Below are positions 30,131 to 39,935 of a stretch of DNA of 64,000 bases, piece by piece. The number at the start of each line of letters is the position of its first letter. Within the stretch, counting starts at the first letter, position 1. The stretch lies in the NCBI GenBank assembly GCA_963713505.1, contig CAVQMC010000007.1:236485-300484 (forward strand), given 5' to 3'. A model generated the notes under the pieces. It did not search any database. It had not been told where the DNA came from and saw only the letters and a program-made list of their open reading frames with translations. The position numbers were made by a program, and so were the translations under genes. This DNA is from CAVQMC01 sp963713505 (GTDB lineage: Bacteria > Bacteroidota > Ignavibacteria > Ignavibacteriales > Ignavibacteriaceae).

Positions 30131-32071
30131 ATGGCTTTAACTGCTTCTCAGAAATTAATTAAATCTCATTTAGTTTCAGGAGAAATGAAAGCCGGTGAAG
30201 AAATCGGAATAAAAATAGATCAAACTTTAACCCAAGATGCAACCGGAACCTTGGTAATGCTGGAATTTGAGGCTATGGGAATTCCTAAAGTTAAAACAGA
30301 ACTTTCAGCTCAATATGTTGATCATAATATCATTCAAGAAGATTTTAAAAATCCCGATGATCATTTATTTCTTAGAAGTGCATGCAGAAAATTTGGAGTG
30401 TGGTTCAGTAAACCCGGAAATGGTGTTAGTCATCCTGTCCATATGGAAAGATTTGGAATTCCCGGTAAAACTTTGCTAGGTTCAGACAGTCACTCTTGCG
30501 CTGCCGGTTCTTTGGGAATGTTGGCGATTGGAGCAGGCGGACTGGAAGTTGCTATGGCATTAGCAGGCGAACCTTTCTATGTAAAGATGCCGAAAATTCT
30601 TGGAGTGAAATTATCCGGAGAATTACCGGATTGGGTTAGTGCAAAGGATGTTATTTTAGAAATGCTTAGAAGACATGATGTAGATGGCGGTGTAGGGAAG
30701 ATTATTGAATATTACGGTCCGGGATTAAAAAATTTAACTGCAATGGACAGACATGTTATTGCAAATATGGGAGCTGAGTTGGGTGCTACAACAACAGTTT
30801 TTCCTTCTGATGAATTAACAAAACAATTTTTAAAACAGCAGAACAGAGAAAATGACTGGGTTGAATTAAAAGCTGATCCTGATGCAGTATATGATGAACA
30901 TGATGAAATAGATTTATCAAAGCTAGAACCATTAATAGCTTTACCTAGCAGTCCGGGTAAAGTTAAAACCGTAAAGGAAATTGCAGGCAAAGAAATTTAT
31001 CAAACTTATATCGGTTCATCAGCAAATCCGGGATTTAGAGATTTTGCTGTTGCCGCAATGATTGTTGATGGAAAGCAGACAAGTGACAAAGTTTCTTTTG
31101 ATGTTAATCCAACATCAAGACAAATTCTTGAAAACTTAATTTCAAATGGTTACTTACAAAAATTAGTTAGGGCTGGAGCAAGAATTCATCAAGCCGGATG
31201 CAATGGATGCATAGGAATGGGACAAGCACCAGCTACCGGGAAAATTAGTTTAAGAACAGTACCGAGAAATTTTCCGGGAAGATCAGGAACAAAAGAGGAC
31301 TCGGTTTATTTGTGCAGCCCCGAAACCGCTGCTGCTTCTGCATTAACCGGTGTGATAACTGATCCGCGGACATTAGATATGAAATATCCTAAAATTCAAG
31401 AACCAGAAAAAGTAGCAATAAATATGGATATGTTATTAAAACCATCTGAAAATGGTGAAGAAATTAAATTAGAAAAAGGACCTAACATTGCAACACTCCC
31501 AAAATTTGATAAATTGCCTGAAACACTAAAAGGATCGGTTTTATTAAAAGTTGGTGATGATATTTCAACAGACGAAATTATGCCGGCAGGTGCAAAAGTT
31601 CTTCCTTATAGAAGTAACATTCCCGAGATAAGCAAATTTACATTTAGCCAGGTAGATGAAAGCTTTTATGAAAGAGCAAATAAGTTAAAAGAAAAAACTT
31701 TTTTTATTGTCGGTGGTGAAAATTATGGACAAGGATCCAGCAGAGAACATGCGGCAATTGCTCCCAGATATTTAGGTTTAAGAGCCGTTATTGCTAAAAG
31801 CTTTGCAAGAATTCATTGGCAGAATCTTGCCAACTTTGGTATTTTACCTTTGACATTCTTAAATGAGAAAGATTACGATAAACTAAATCAATCGGATGAA
31901 TTGGAAATCCCTGATTTAATAAGATTAATTAAAAGAGGGAATAAAATAAAGATTATAAATCTTACAAAAAATCAAAATTATGAAGTTGAGCATTCATTAA
32001 GTGGAAGGCAAGTTGAAATGATATTAGAGGGCAGCTTAATTAATTTGATCAAACAAAAGAAACTGCAATAA
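30131..32071 (+). CDS. acn: Aconitate hydratase
   Basis: The intact 646-residue protein is a short single-chain aconitase. Iron-sulfur ligand Cys residues lie in GSDSHSCAAGSLGMLAIGAG and in the CNGCIGMGQ pair. The swivelling C-terminal domain has KVGDDISTDEIMPAGAKVLP and ENYGQGSSREHAAIAPRYLG with the substrate-binding Ser-Arg. A strong site (CCGGAGG seven bases before ATG) marks the start. It isomerises citrate and isocitrate in the TCA cycle. It is shorter than AcnA or AcnB and matches the compact aconitase type found in Chlorobi/Bacteroidota and some proteobacteria. No citrate synthase or isocitrate dehydrogenase is adjacent. Confidence 0.93.
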   Translation: MALTASQKLIKSHLVSGEMKAGEEIGIKIDQTLTQDATGTLVMLEFEAMGIPKVKTELSAQYVDHNIIQEDFKNPDDHLFLRSACRKFGVWFSKPGNGVSHPVHMERFGIPGKTLLGSDSHSCAAGSLGMLAIGAGGLEVAMALAGEPFYVKMPKILGVKLSGELPDWVSAKDVILEMLRRHDVDGGVGKIIEYYGPGLKNLTAMDRHVIANMGAELGATTTVFPSDELTKQFLKQQNRENDWVELKADPDAVYDEHDEIDLSKLEPLIALPSSPGKVKTVKEIAGKEIYQTYIGSSANPGFRDFAVAAMIVDGKQTSDKVSFDVNPTSRQILENLISNGYLQKLVRAGARIHQAGCNGCIGMGQAPATGKISLRTVPRNFPGRSGTKEDSVYLCSPETAAASALTGVITDPRTLDMKYPKIQEPEKVAINMDMLLKPSENGEEIKLEKGPNIATLPKFDKLPETLKGSVLLKVGDDISTDEIMPAGAKVLPYRSNIPEISKFTFSQVDESFYERANKLKEKTFFIVGGENYGQGSSREHAAIAPRYLGLRAVIAKSFARIHWQNLANFGILPLTFLNEKDYDKLNQSDELEIPDLIRLIKRGNKIKIINLTKNQNYEVEHSLSGRQVEMILEGSLINLIKQKKLQ

Positions 32072-32224
32072 TTTTATTCTTTAGTAAAAATTAGCAATAA
32101 ATATTGTGACATCGATAATTAGATACTTCTAAACGTTTTTATAATTTCTATTTTAATACATTCGGGAATCTTCTACCGTTTACCCTCCCGGCTTAAATAT
32201 CATCTCATTAAATAAGGAGTGGAA

Positions 32225-33034
32225 ATGGAATCTTACCTTAATAATGCAAAAGATTTAATTGTTAATTACGGAATTCAGATTGTTACTGCTTTAGTGATAT
32301 TTGTGATTGGAATGTGGATATCTAAATTAATTAAAAACTTTTTGTCAAAGTTTATGACAAAAAGAGAAATAGACAAAACAATTGTAGAATTCGTTTGTAA
32401 TATTTCTTATGTAGCTTTAATAACGTTTGTAATAATTGCAGCACTAGCTCAGTTAGGTATCCAGACAACATCGTTTATAGCAATAATAGGAGCCGCAGGT
32501 TTGGCAGTCGGTTTTGCTCTTCAGGGAGCATTAGCAAATTTTGCAGCGGGATTTATTCTAATTTTATTCAGACCTTTTAAAGCAGGTCATTTTATCGCCG
32601 GCGGCGGAGAAATGGGAACCGTTGAACATGTCCATATTTTATATACCCAGCTTAAAACACCGGATAACATTACGGTAGTTGTCCCAAATTCAAAAATTCT
32701 GGGAGATAATATCTCAAATTATTCTGCAAAGGAAACAAGAAGAGCAGAATGGATTATCGGTGTGGGTTATGGTGATGATTTAAAAAAGGTAAGAAGTGTA
32801 ATTAAAAATATAATTGAAAGTGACGAGAGAATATTAAATGACCCTGAACCGATGATAGTAGTAAAAGAACTTGCCGACAGCAGTGTAAATTTTGCTGTTA
32901 GGGCATGGGTTAAAACAGAAAATTATTGGAATGTATATTTCGATTTCAATGAAACCGTTAAATTAAGATTCGATGCCGAAGGAATTAATATTCCATTTCC
33001 GCAAAGAGATGTTCATTTATTCCAGGCATCGTAA
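32225..33034 (+). CDS. mscS: Small-conductance mechanosensitive channel MscS
   Basis: The protein is 269 residues from the ATG at 32225, seven bases after AAGGAG; the GTG at 32219 is too close to that site. Three N-terminal membrane helices are visible, and the pore-lining third helix reads IGAAGLAVGFALQGALANFA, the Ala/Gly-packed MscS signature. The beta domain has VEHVHILYTQLKTPDNITVV and VPNSKILGDNISNYS, and the alpha/beta cytoplasmic cage follows. It releases solutes on hypo-osmotic shock, complementing the betaine importer at 6908-9152. A ferritin-like gene starts 19 bases downstream. Confidence 0.95.
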   Translation: MESYLNNAKDLIVNYGIQIVTALVIFVIGMWISKLIKNFLSKFMTKREIDKTIVEFVCNISYVALITFVIIAALAQLGIQTTSFIAIIGAAGLAVGFALQGALANFAAGFILILFRPFKAGHFIAGGGEMGTVEHVHILYTQLKTPDNITVVVPNSKILGDNISNYSAKETRRAEWIIGVGYGDDLKKVRSVIKNIIESDERILNDPEPMIVVKELADSSVNFAVRAWVKTENYWNVYFDFNETVKLRFDAEGINIPFPQRDVHLFQAS

Positions 33035-33053
33035 ATATAAAGGAGGTTATATT

Positions 33054-33355
33054 ATGGGAAGCAGCAGCGCAAAATATCATGAACCGGATAATGATTAAAA
33101 GAAGAAACTCGAGAGTTGCACCGCGCACTTGCTTCATTAATGGAAAAATTAGAATCGATTGATTGGTATCAGCAGAGAGTTGACGCATGCACAGATGACG
33201 GGTTAAAAAACATATTAGCGCATAATAAAGAGGAAGAAATGGAACATGCTTCAATGACTTTGGAATGGATACGAAGAAATGATTCGGTTTTTTCCGAAAA
33301 AATTTCAGATTACTTATTTACAGAAAAACCAATTGTAAAAATTGAAAAAGATTGA
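33054..33355 (+). CDS. EncFtn-type ferritin-like protein, one frameshift, no targeting tail
   Basis: A perfect AGGAGG site precedes the ATG at 33054. That frame reads MGSSSAKYHEPDND and stops; one missing A near 33093 (GATAATGATTAAAAG for GATAATGAATTAAAAG) restores LKEETRELHRALASLMEKLE. The remainder (SIDWYQQRVDACTD, then LAHNKEEEMEHASMTLEWIR) is the two-helix EncFtn pattern, including the Glu and the EXXH (EMEH) residues that form the ferroxidase site between two subunits. About 100 residues in total. Classical EncFtn has a C-terminal tail that docks it in an encapsulin shell; this protein ends soon after YLFTEKPIVKIEKD, and no shell gene is nearby. It would oxidise and sequester Fe(II). Confidence 0.85.
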
Positions 33356-33376
33356 AAAAATAAATAAATCTTTTAG

Positions 33377-33426
33377 AAAAGGTAAAGCATTAGAATTGTA
33401 TCAATTTACAATATGTTTTGCCTTTT
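33377..33426. terminator. Bidirectional terminator-like hairpin between convergent genes
   Basis: AAAAGGTAAAGCAT (33377-33390) can pair with ATGTTTTGCCTTTT (33413-33426) using two G-U pairs, with an inner ATTGTA/TACAAT extension. It lies between the ferritin gene and the convergent dehydrogenase gene and overlaps the 3' end of the latter. Confidence 0.5.
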
Positions 33427-34363
33427 CTTCATTTAAATAAAGAAGAATATTTTCAACTGCTCTTTTTAAACCTTCCAAAAGTGAATTCGGAACTAATGCA
33501 GAATTATGAGGAGAACCCAAAATATTCGGTAATTCAAAAAACGGATAATTTAATTTAAATTCTCCTTCAGTGAAAGGTTCTGTCCACCAGGCATCAATAC
33601 CGGCATAAAAATCATGATTATTTTTTAAATGTTCATAAAGTGCTTTTTCATTAATAATATCTCCTCGTGCAACATTTATTATAATTGCATCCGGTTTCAT
33701 TATTTCTAATTCTTTTTTGCTTATCAAATTTTTTGTTTCTTTAATTAAAGGAAGAGAAATAATAATGATATCAGAATTTCTAAGGACATAATCCAAATCT
33801 TTTAAAGTTCCAATAAAATCAACTTTATCATCAGTTCTGCCGGAAGAATTTATTGCAAAAATCTTTGAACCAAAAGGTTTTATTAATCTAGCCGAAGCTT
33901 TTCCTATTCCACCGTAACCTAAAATTGCAAAAGTAGAATTTTTTATAGAAATATTTATCCCTCTCTGGTTGAATTCGCCGTTCTCTAGTTTTTTATGATT
34001 TAAATATAATTTTTTAGCTAATGATAAAACCATTGCCAAAATATGTTCTGCCATTGGTTCTGCGTATGCGCCCTTATTACTTGCAAGTTTACAACCTGAA
34101 GGAAACATATTTAAATCTACATGATCATAACCGGCAGAGAGAAGCTGAACAAACTTTAAATTGGCTAAAGAATCTATTTTATGAGATTTTAATTCTCTAA
34201 TAGGATTCCAAGCCAGCATTAAATCTGCATCTTTTAATACCTCTTGATATTTAGTTTCATCGTAATCTTTAAGATAAAATACCTTAGCTTTATTGTTAAT
34301 CAGCGAATTAATTAACTTTTTTTGTTCAGCTTCAACTCTGAAGGTTACAATAATATTCTTCAT
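33401..34363 (-). CDS. D-2-hydroxyacid dehydrogenase family protein
   Basis: The 320-residue protein has a Rossmann NAD-binding motif AILGYGGIGKASARLIKPFG, the substrate-binding Arg in NVARGDIINE, the Glu region in DAWWTEPF and the catalytic His in LGSPHNSALVP. This is the D-isomer-specific 2-hydroxyacid dehydrogenase pattern. The true substrate (lactate, glycerate, glyoxylate or other) cannot be inferred. It lies 6 bases after an aldo/keto reductase gene, and the two may act on related carbonyl compounds. It is the last gene of a long minus-strand run that begins with the TetR-controlled efflux genes, although a 100-base gap separates the two groups. Confidence 0.88.
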   Translation of the reverse strand: MKNIIVTFRVEAEQKKLINSLINNKAKVFYLKDYDETKYQEVLKDADLMLAWNPIRELKSHKIDSLANLKFVQLLSAGYDHVDLNMFPSGCKLASNKGAYAEPMAEHILAMVLSLAKKLYLNHKKLENGEFNQRGINISIKNSTFAILGYGGIGKASARLIKPFGSKIFAINSSGRTDDKVDFIGTLKDLDYVLRNSDIIIISLPLIKETKNLISKKELEIMKPDAIIINVARGDIINEKALYEHLKNNHDFYAGIDAWWTEPFTEGEFKLNYPFFELPNILGSPHNSALVPNSLLEGLKRAVENILLYLNEEKAKHIVN

Positions 34364-34369
34364 AAATCA

Positions 34370-35356
34370 TTATCCATTAACAGATTTCATAGCTTCCTCC
34401 GGATAACGCAATCCTGCTGCTGATCCTTTTGGAGCGATTTCATTTATTTTATTTAAATCTTCTTGAGTTAATTTAACATCAAGGGCTTTTACGTTTTCTT
34501 CGAGGTATTTTACTTTTTTTGTTCCGGCAATTGGAACAATAAAATCTTCTTGTGCTAACAGCCAGGCGATTGCTAATTGAGATAGAGTGCAATTTTTTTC
34601 TTTTGCAACTGCTTCAAGTTTGTTTATAATTTTTAAATTCTTTTTGAAGTTTTCTTCTTTAAAACGGGGAGAATACTGACGATAATCATTTTCTTTAAAG
34701 TCATCAATATTTTTAATTTTTCCAGTCAAGAAACCCCTGCCGAGCGGACTGTATGCAACAAAACCTATTTTTAATTCTTTACAAGTATTCAAAATTTCCC
34801 CTTCGGGATCGCGAGTCCAAATAGAATATTCTGTTTGAAGAGCAGTAATTTTATGAACTTTATTTGCCCTTACAATTGTTTGAGGTGAAGCTTCCGACAT
34901 TCCAATAAATCTTACTTTGCCTTCTTTTACAAGATCGGACATTGCTCCGATAGTTTCTTCAATAGGAACATTAGGATCAACTCTGTGCTGGTAATATAAA
35001 TCAATTGTATCAATTCGGAGTCTCTTTAAACTCTTTTCGCAAGCCCGTTTTACATATTCGGGTTTGCCGCTAATTCCTCTTTTTGTCGGATCATCCGCAT
35101 CTCTTACAATTCCAAATTTTGTTGCAATAATAAATTTATCTCGTTGTCCTTTTATTGCTTTGCCAACTAAATTTTCATTATGACCAACACCGTACATATC
35201 TGCGGTATCTAAAAAATTTATTCCAAGATCTAAAGCTTTATGAATAGTTTTAATGGATTCCTCATCATTTCTGTCTCCATAAAATTCCGACATTCCCATA
35301 CAGCCTAAGCCCAACAGAGAAACAGTTAGGTCATCACCTAAAGTTCTTTTTTCCAT
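34370..35356 (-). CDS. Aldo/keto reductase
   Basis: The 328-residue TIM-barrel oxidoreductase has the catalytic tetrad in the expected places: Asp and Tyr in NFLDTADMYGVGHNE, Lys in FIIATKFGI and His in DLYYQHRVDP. NADPH contacts are in IAGTKKVKYLEEN. The N-terminus MEKRTLGDDLTVSLLGLGCM and end of the protein match the AKR13-like general reductases. A good site (GGAGGA) precedes the ATG. It probably reduces aldehydes or ketones with NADPH. The D-2-hydroxyacid dehydrogenase gene follows at 6 bases, indicating an operon. Confidence 0.9.
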   Translation of the reverse strand: MEKRTLGDDLTVSLLGLGCMGMSEFYGDRNDEESIKTIHKALDLGINFLDTADMYGVGHNENLVGKAIKGQRDKFIIATKFGIVRDADDPTKRGISGKPEYVKRACEKSLKRLRIDTIDLYYQHRVDPNVPIEETIGAMSDLVKEGKVRFIGMSEASPQTIVRANKVHKITALQTEYSIWTRDPEGEILNTCKELKIGFVAYSPLGRGFLTGKIKNIDDFKENDYRQYSPRFKEENFKKNLKIINKLEAVAKEKNCTLSQLAIAWLLAQEDFIVPIAGTKKVKYLEENVKALDVKLTQEDLNKINEIAPKGSAAGLRYPEEAMKSVNG

Positions 35357-35465
35357 AATAATCCTCCGTAAATTATTAATATCTTAATAAACTATCTTAA
35401 CAAAAGAATTCTTATAATTGCGTAAAAAGAATCACAAGAAGAGAAGATGATATATAATTAAAGTA

Positions 35466-36803
35466 TTAATTAATAACTTTTCTGGCCGCTGAATCAGCAG
35501 CACTTTGAACACCGTTTGCTAACTGAGGCAAAATTCCGAGGCTTTCATAGATTGGTCTTATTAAAGGACGAATTACTTTAAGTTTTCTTGCAAAAACTGC
35601 TGCGCCGGTAATACAAATTACTCCGCTTAAAATTAAAGTTGAAGGAGCACCGATAATACTTCCTAAAGATCCGGCAATTAAACTTCCAAATGGACTCATT
35701 CCACGGAAGGCCATTGTGTAAAAGCTCATAACCCGTCCGCGTTTACTTTCTTCGGAAATTGTCTGGAGAAGAGTATTCGTCGATGCGACATGAAGCATCA
35801 TTCCGGTTCCGGCAAAAAACATCATAAATAAAGAGAATAAAAATATTCTTGAAAAGCTGAATAAAATCATGCTGGTTCCAAAAGTAAAAACAGCAATTGC
35901 GATTATTCTGCCCAAACCAAGTACATTTTTTTTATTTAAAAGATAAACAGCTCCAAGAAGTGCCCCGGAACCAAAAGCTCCAATCAAAAAGCCGTAAATA
36001 TCTGCGCCGCCTTTTAGATATTGTTTCGCAAATACGGGTGCAAGTAATGTAACGGCAGTACTCACTAAACTAACCGAAGCGAGAAGACCAATCAAATATT
36101 TAATAGGAGGAAATTTAAAAGTATAACTAAAACCTTCTTTTAGTTCACTAAATATTTTTAATTCTTTTGTGGGTTTTGGTGTGAGTTGGACATTCATTTT
36201 TAATAATGAAATAACTACAGCTAGAAAACTTATGCTGTTAACTAAAAAACACCAGCCTTCTCCAACTGTTGCAATTAATAATCCTGCAATTGAAGGTCCT
36301 ATTAATCTTGCTGCATTTACCATAGAAGAATTTAAAGCAATTGCATTACCAACATCTTCTTTATGATTTTCAATCATGTCGAATACAAAAGCTTGTCTTA
36401 TAGGCATATCGAATGCGTTGATTATTCCAAGGAAAGTACTGAGCACAATAATATGCCAGATCTGTACAACATTTGTGAAAACAAGAATAGAAAGAATTAA
36501 AGCCTGAAATAATGCAAGAGTTTGAGTAAACAAAAGCATTTTATGTCTGTTCCATCTATCTGCAAAAACTCCTGCAAATGGAGCAACAATGAACATTGGA
36601 AGTTGTCCGGAAAAACCAACTATGCCAAGCATTAAAGCAGAGTTTGTTAATTGATAAACTAACCAGGTTAATGCAACCATCTGCAGCCATGTTCCGATAA
36701 GTGAAAGGCTTTGTCCACCGACAAATAACCTGAAGTTTTTATACTTTAAAGCGCGGAACATCAAGTTAAGGCGGGCGCTTCCGGAAATTTTATTTAGATT
36801 CAT
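35466..36803 (-). CDS. MFS transporter (EntS/MFS_3-like exporter)
   Basis: The 445-residue membrane protein has about twelve spans. The loop-2/3 motif GVFADRWNRHKMLLFTQ is the MFS A motif (G-x-x-x-D-R-x-G/N-R). The N-terminal FRALKYKNFRLFVGGQSLSL is typical of the MFS_3 (enterobactin exporter-like) branch. A second copy of the A-like motif appears in the middle (SEESKRGRVMSFYTM). It is encoded after a DHA2-type drug pump on the same strand, 86 bases downstream. Probably an exporter; substrate unknown. The C-terminus carries an unusual extra stretch (QLANGVQSAADSAARKV). Confidence 0.88.
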   Translation of the reverse strand: MNLNKISGSARLNLMFRALKYKNFRLFVGGQSLSLIGTWLQMVALTWLVYQLTNSALMLGIVGFSGQLPMFIVAPFAGVFADRWNRHKMLLFTQTLALFQALILSILVFTNVVQIWHIIVLSTFLGIINAFDMPIRQAFVFDMIENHKEDVGNAIALNSSMVNAARLIGPSIAGLLIATVGEGWCFLVNSISFLAVVISLLKMNVQLTPKPTKELKIFSELKEGFSYTFKFPPIKYLIGLLASVSLVSTAVTLLAPVFAKQYLKGGADIYGFLIGAFGSGALLGAVYLLNKKNVLGLGRIIAIAVFTFGTSMILFSFSRIFLFSLFMMFFAGTGMMLHVASTNTLLQTISEESKRGRVMSFYTMAFRGMSPFGSLIAGSLGSIIGAPSTLILSGVICITGAAVFARKLKVIRPLIRPIYESLGILPQLANGVQSAADSAARKVIN

Positions 36804-36889
36804 ATATTATTATTAGAATAAATAATTTTAATTCACATAAATAATTTGGAAAGACTAGATTAATTTAAAAATCATATTCTTGTTAAAAT

Positions 36890-38482
36890 TTATTCCACGG
36901 ATTCCACATTAAGACCATTTTTTTTCTTTCTATATTTTAAAAAGAATAAAGGAATTAAAATTACAATAGTAATTGCCGCTCCAACTAAAAAGTCATCAGC
37001 AATTCCTTGTACAAAAGCTTGATGCATTAAATTTTGGTCTATTAAAGCATTAGCTCTCATTGTAATTTTGCTTCCGGCGCCGCCTAAAGATTGCTGCACA
37101 TATTGTTTCAGCCCGTGCTGTATATGTTTAAATGCAGCGGAGTTCTCATTAACCGACTGACTAAACATTGCAGTATGATAAATTACTCTTCTTGTAAGTA
37201 AGGTTCCTAAGATTGCTACACCGAAACTTCCGCCGACTTGACGAATTGTGTTAAACAGACCTGTAGCCTGCGCCATTTTATCCTTAGGGATATTGTTTAC
37301 TGCGACTGTACTCAGCGGAATAAACATAAATCCAAGACCGAAACCCCTTATTATTAATGGAAGTACAATGCCTCCATATTCGGTAGAAAGAGATAAATCC
37401 CTATAAAAATACATACTGAAAAATGTTAAAATAATCCCGATAAAAATTGGTATTTTCGGATTTAATTTATCGGTCATTTTCCCTGCAATTGGAGACATAA
37501 TTGCTTGAATGATTCCTACAGGAAAGAATACAAGTCCTGCTTGAAGTGCAGTATAGCCCAAAGAATTTTGAAGATAAATAGGAAGAAGAAATGAATTCCC
37601 GAAAAATGCTAAACCGAATATGAAGAACATTACATTTGATAAACCAAAATTACGAATCTTTAAAATTCTTAAATCCAATATTGGATTTTTTACAGATAAT
37701 TCTCTGAATATAAATATTACAAAACTGATAAAAGCTATAAAGAAACATGTTAATATAAAGTCGGAAGTCCAACCGCCTGTATTCCATGCGGAATTGCCAT
37801 CAGACAATGCTAGCAGCAGTGCTACTAGAAATATTGTCATGCTGACCAGTCCCACCATATCAAATTTACCTTTTCTCGGAATTTTATATTCCTTTAAGAT
37901 AATCCAGGCCGCTGCAATTCCAATAATACCTATTGGTACATTGATATCGAAGATAGCATTCCAGTTAAACGTATCAATTAAATAACCTCCAAACATGGGC
38001 CCGAGAGAAATAGATGCTGCTGCGGCAATTCCCCAAAATCCCAATGCAAATCCTCTTTGTTCCGGTGGAAATTCCCTTGTTATAATAGCCATGCCCACAG
38101 GCATAATGAAACCGGCACCCGCACCTTGGATTACTCTGAAGAATATCAACATGTTTTCATTAGTTGAAAGACTGCATAATAAAGAACCAACAGTGAAAAG
38201 AATTAATCCTAAATTGTATGTGCTTTTATAGCCAAGATGATCTGCTATCCAGCCAGAAGTAGGGAAAATTACAGAACGTACAAGAAGGTAAACGGTTAAT
38301 ACCCATTCTATCTTATCTACACTCACACTGAATGCAGCCATCATTTTAGGCATACCTACATTTACAATGGAGGCATCCAGCACCGATATGAATGTTCCTA
38401 TCATTACAACAGCAAGAACAAGCCATTTATAATAAGAACGTTCCTGCAAATCTATAAAACTTACTCTATAACTATTATTCAC
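36890..38482 (-). CDS. DHA2-family drug exporter, EmrB-like (second copy)
   Basis: The 530 residues span fourteen membrane helices. MFS motifs are present: GWIADHLGYKSTYNLG (motif A) and GAGAGFIMPVGMAIITREF (motif C-like). It is a close paralogue of the EmrB-like protein at 39936-41540, with the TolC gene between them. The copies agree over most of their length but differ in helix 2, which here reads LLVRSVIFPTSGW instead of LLAFAVVLPSSGW; the Arg is unusual in a membrane span. Both have the long loop near QHGLKQYVQQSLGGAGS. It would export amphipathic compounds with the membrane fusion protein and TolC of the same operon, or be a diverged spare. Confidence 0.88.
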   Translation of the reverse strand: MNNSYRVSFIDLQERSYYKWLVLAVVMIGTFISVLDASIVNVGMPKMMAAFSVSVDKIEWVLTVYLLVRSVIFPTSGWIADHLGYKSTYNLGLILFTVGSLLCSLSTNENMLIFFRVIQGAGAGFIMPVGMAIITREFPPEQRGFALGFWGIAAAASISLGPMFGGYLIDTFNWNAIFDINVPIGIIGIAAAWIILKEYKIPRKGKFDMVGLVSMTIFLVALLLALSDGNSAWNTGGWTSDFILTCFFIAFISFVIFIFRELSVKNPILDLRILKIRNFGLSNVMFFIFGLAFFGNSFLLPIYLQNSLGYTALQAGLVFFPVGIIQAIMSPIAGKMTDKLNPKIPIFIGIILTFFSMYFYRDLSLSTEYGGIVLPLIIRGFGLGFMFIPLSTVAVNNIPKDKMAQATGLFNTIRQVGGSFGVAILGTLLTRRVIYHTAMFSQSVNENSAAFKHIQHGLKQYVQQSLGGAGSKITMRANALIDQNLMHQAFVQGIADDFLVGAAITIVILIPLFFLKYRKKKNGLNVESVE

Positions 38483-38600
38483 ATTACCAAAAATCTTTCA
38501 TTAGTATCGCTTAGATAAAAAATCTATTCAATATAAATCACTCATTTTTAAAAGGTATTTATTCCGCTGCCTTTTAATGTGTAGAGGTTTATTACAAATA

Positions 38601-39908
38601 TTATTTAACTTCTTTTCCTATTGCTTCCATCAAAGAATATGTATTAATAACATTTTCATAAGAAACTCTTAAACGAAGAAGCTCAGCTTCAGCTAAAGAA
38701 GTTTCGGCATCAATCAAATCAAGATTTGTAATTACACCATCACGGTACCTGATTTCTGCTCTCGATACAGCATCTTGTGCATGTTTTACTTGAATTTCGG
38801 TTGTTTTTAACTTGGATTTGCTTGATTGTAAATCGGCAGCAGCCTGCTCTACCTCAGTTTTAATTTTTCTTTCAAGCTCTAAAATTTTTGCCGATGAAGA
38901 TTTTAAATTGGCTTCGGCTTCTTCCACTTTTGCATCTTTTATATTTCCGTTGAAAATAGGAATTGATGCATTTATTCCTGCAGCCCAGTTTCCTCGAAGA
39001 ACATCAAGATTAGGTTCATACCCGTTTTTAAAGCCGTAACTGCCGAACACACTTAAATCCGGATTATCTGTATTTGATGCTACCTGTTTTGAAAGCATTG
39101 CACTTTGCTCAGCGTCTTTTGCTAATTTCATTTCATGTCTTTTTTGAAAAGCCTCATCAATCATAGATTCGACATCTATTGAGGTAGTATCGTGATTAAA
39201 CACACCGGACAATTTCAATTCTTTACCAGAAGGCCAACCTAATAAGCTTTTCAAATAAATCTTCTGCTTATTCAATGCATTTACGATATCTATCTTTTCA
39301 TTTTCAACTGCGGCTTTCTTAACTTCAGTTGTAAGGACATCAAAGTCAGTAGCGCTGCCGCTTTGTACTTTTTTATTTGCCAGGTCAATATGCTGTTTAA
39401 GAGTATTTATTTGTTCATCTTTTACTCTAATGCTTTTTTCCAAAAATAAAATTGAATAAAAAGCCTGAACAGTTCGATAGCTTAAATTATTTTTTACAAG
39501 GTTAAGTTTATCTTCGGCAGATAACTTGTACGACTTTACAAGATCCATCAATGCATTTCTTCTGCCAAAATCATAAACAAGCTGCGATGCAGAAATATGC
39601 GCATCATAATTATTATCAGGAGCCAGTTTAAAACCTCCTCCACCGAATTGAATTGTGGGAATTGGGCCGATCCTCGTATAACTTAGGTCGCCATTAACAT
39701 TAGGATAGTAAGAACTATTTTGTTCTTTTATTTTAGCTTCTGCAGCGTTTATTCCTTCAACAGCTTCATTCAACAACGGTTGATTAGTTAGAGTTAATTT
39801 TATCGCCTGTTGAAGAGTAAGTGAGTCAGAAGTAATTTGCTGGCTGTATCCATTACTTAATATAATTAAACTTAAAATAGAAGTAATTAAGATTATTTTG
39901 TAATTCAT
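38601..39908 (-). CDS. TolC-family outer membrane efflux protein
   Basis: The 435-residue protein has a signal peptide (residues 1-22, ending NGYSQ) and two OEP repeats, each with long coiled-coil helices. Repeat 1 holds SLTLQQAIKLTLTNQPLLNE, and repeat 2 includes IPIFNGNIKDAKVEEAEANL and RYRDGVITNLDLIDAETSLA. These are standard TolC/OprM motifs. It sits 27 bases after an EmrB-like gene and 118 bases before a second one. It forms the outer-membrane duct of the tripartite pump encoded by this operon. Confidence 0.92.
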   Translation of the reverse strand: MNYKIILITSILSLIILSNGYSQQITSDSLTLQQAIKLTLTNQPLLNEAVEGINAAEAKIKEQNSSYYPNVNGDLSYTRIGPIPTIQFGGGGFKLAPDNNYDAHISASQLVYDFGRRNALMDLVKSYKLSAEDKLNLVKNNLSYRTVQAFYSILFLEKSIRVKDEQINTLKQHIDLANKKVQSGSATDFDVLTTEVKKAAVENEKIDIVNALNKQKIYLKSLLGWPSGKELKLSGVFNHDTTSIDVESMIDEAFQKRHEMKLAKDAEQSAMLSKQVASNTDNPDLSVFGSYGFKNGYEPNLDVLRGNWAAGINASIPIFNGNIKDAKVEEAEANLKSSSAKILELERKIKTEVEQAAADLQSSKSKLKTTEIQVKHAQDAVSRAEIRYRDGVITNLDLIDAETSLAEAELLRLRVSYENVINTYSLMEAIGKEVK

Positions 39909-39935
39909 TTCGTATACTCCGTTAGTAAAAAGGAC

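Noticed and set aside
33116..33355. Ferritin-like gene starting at the TTG 33116
   Set aside because: The strong AGGAGG site and ATG at 33054 plus one missing base give a better N-terminus that includes the conserved first helix.
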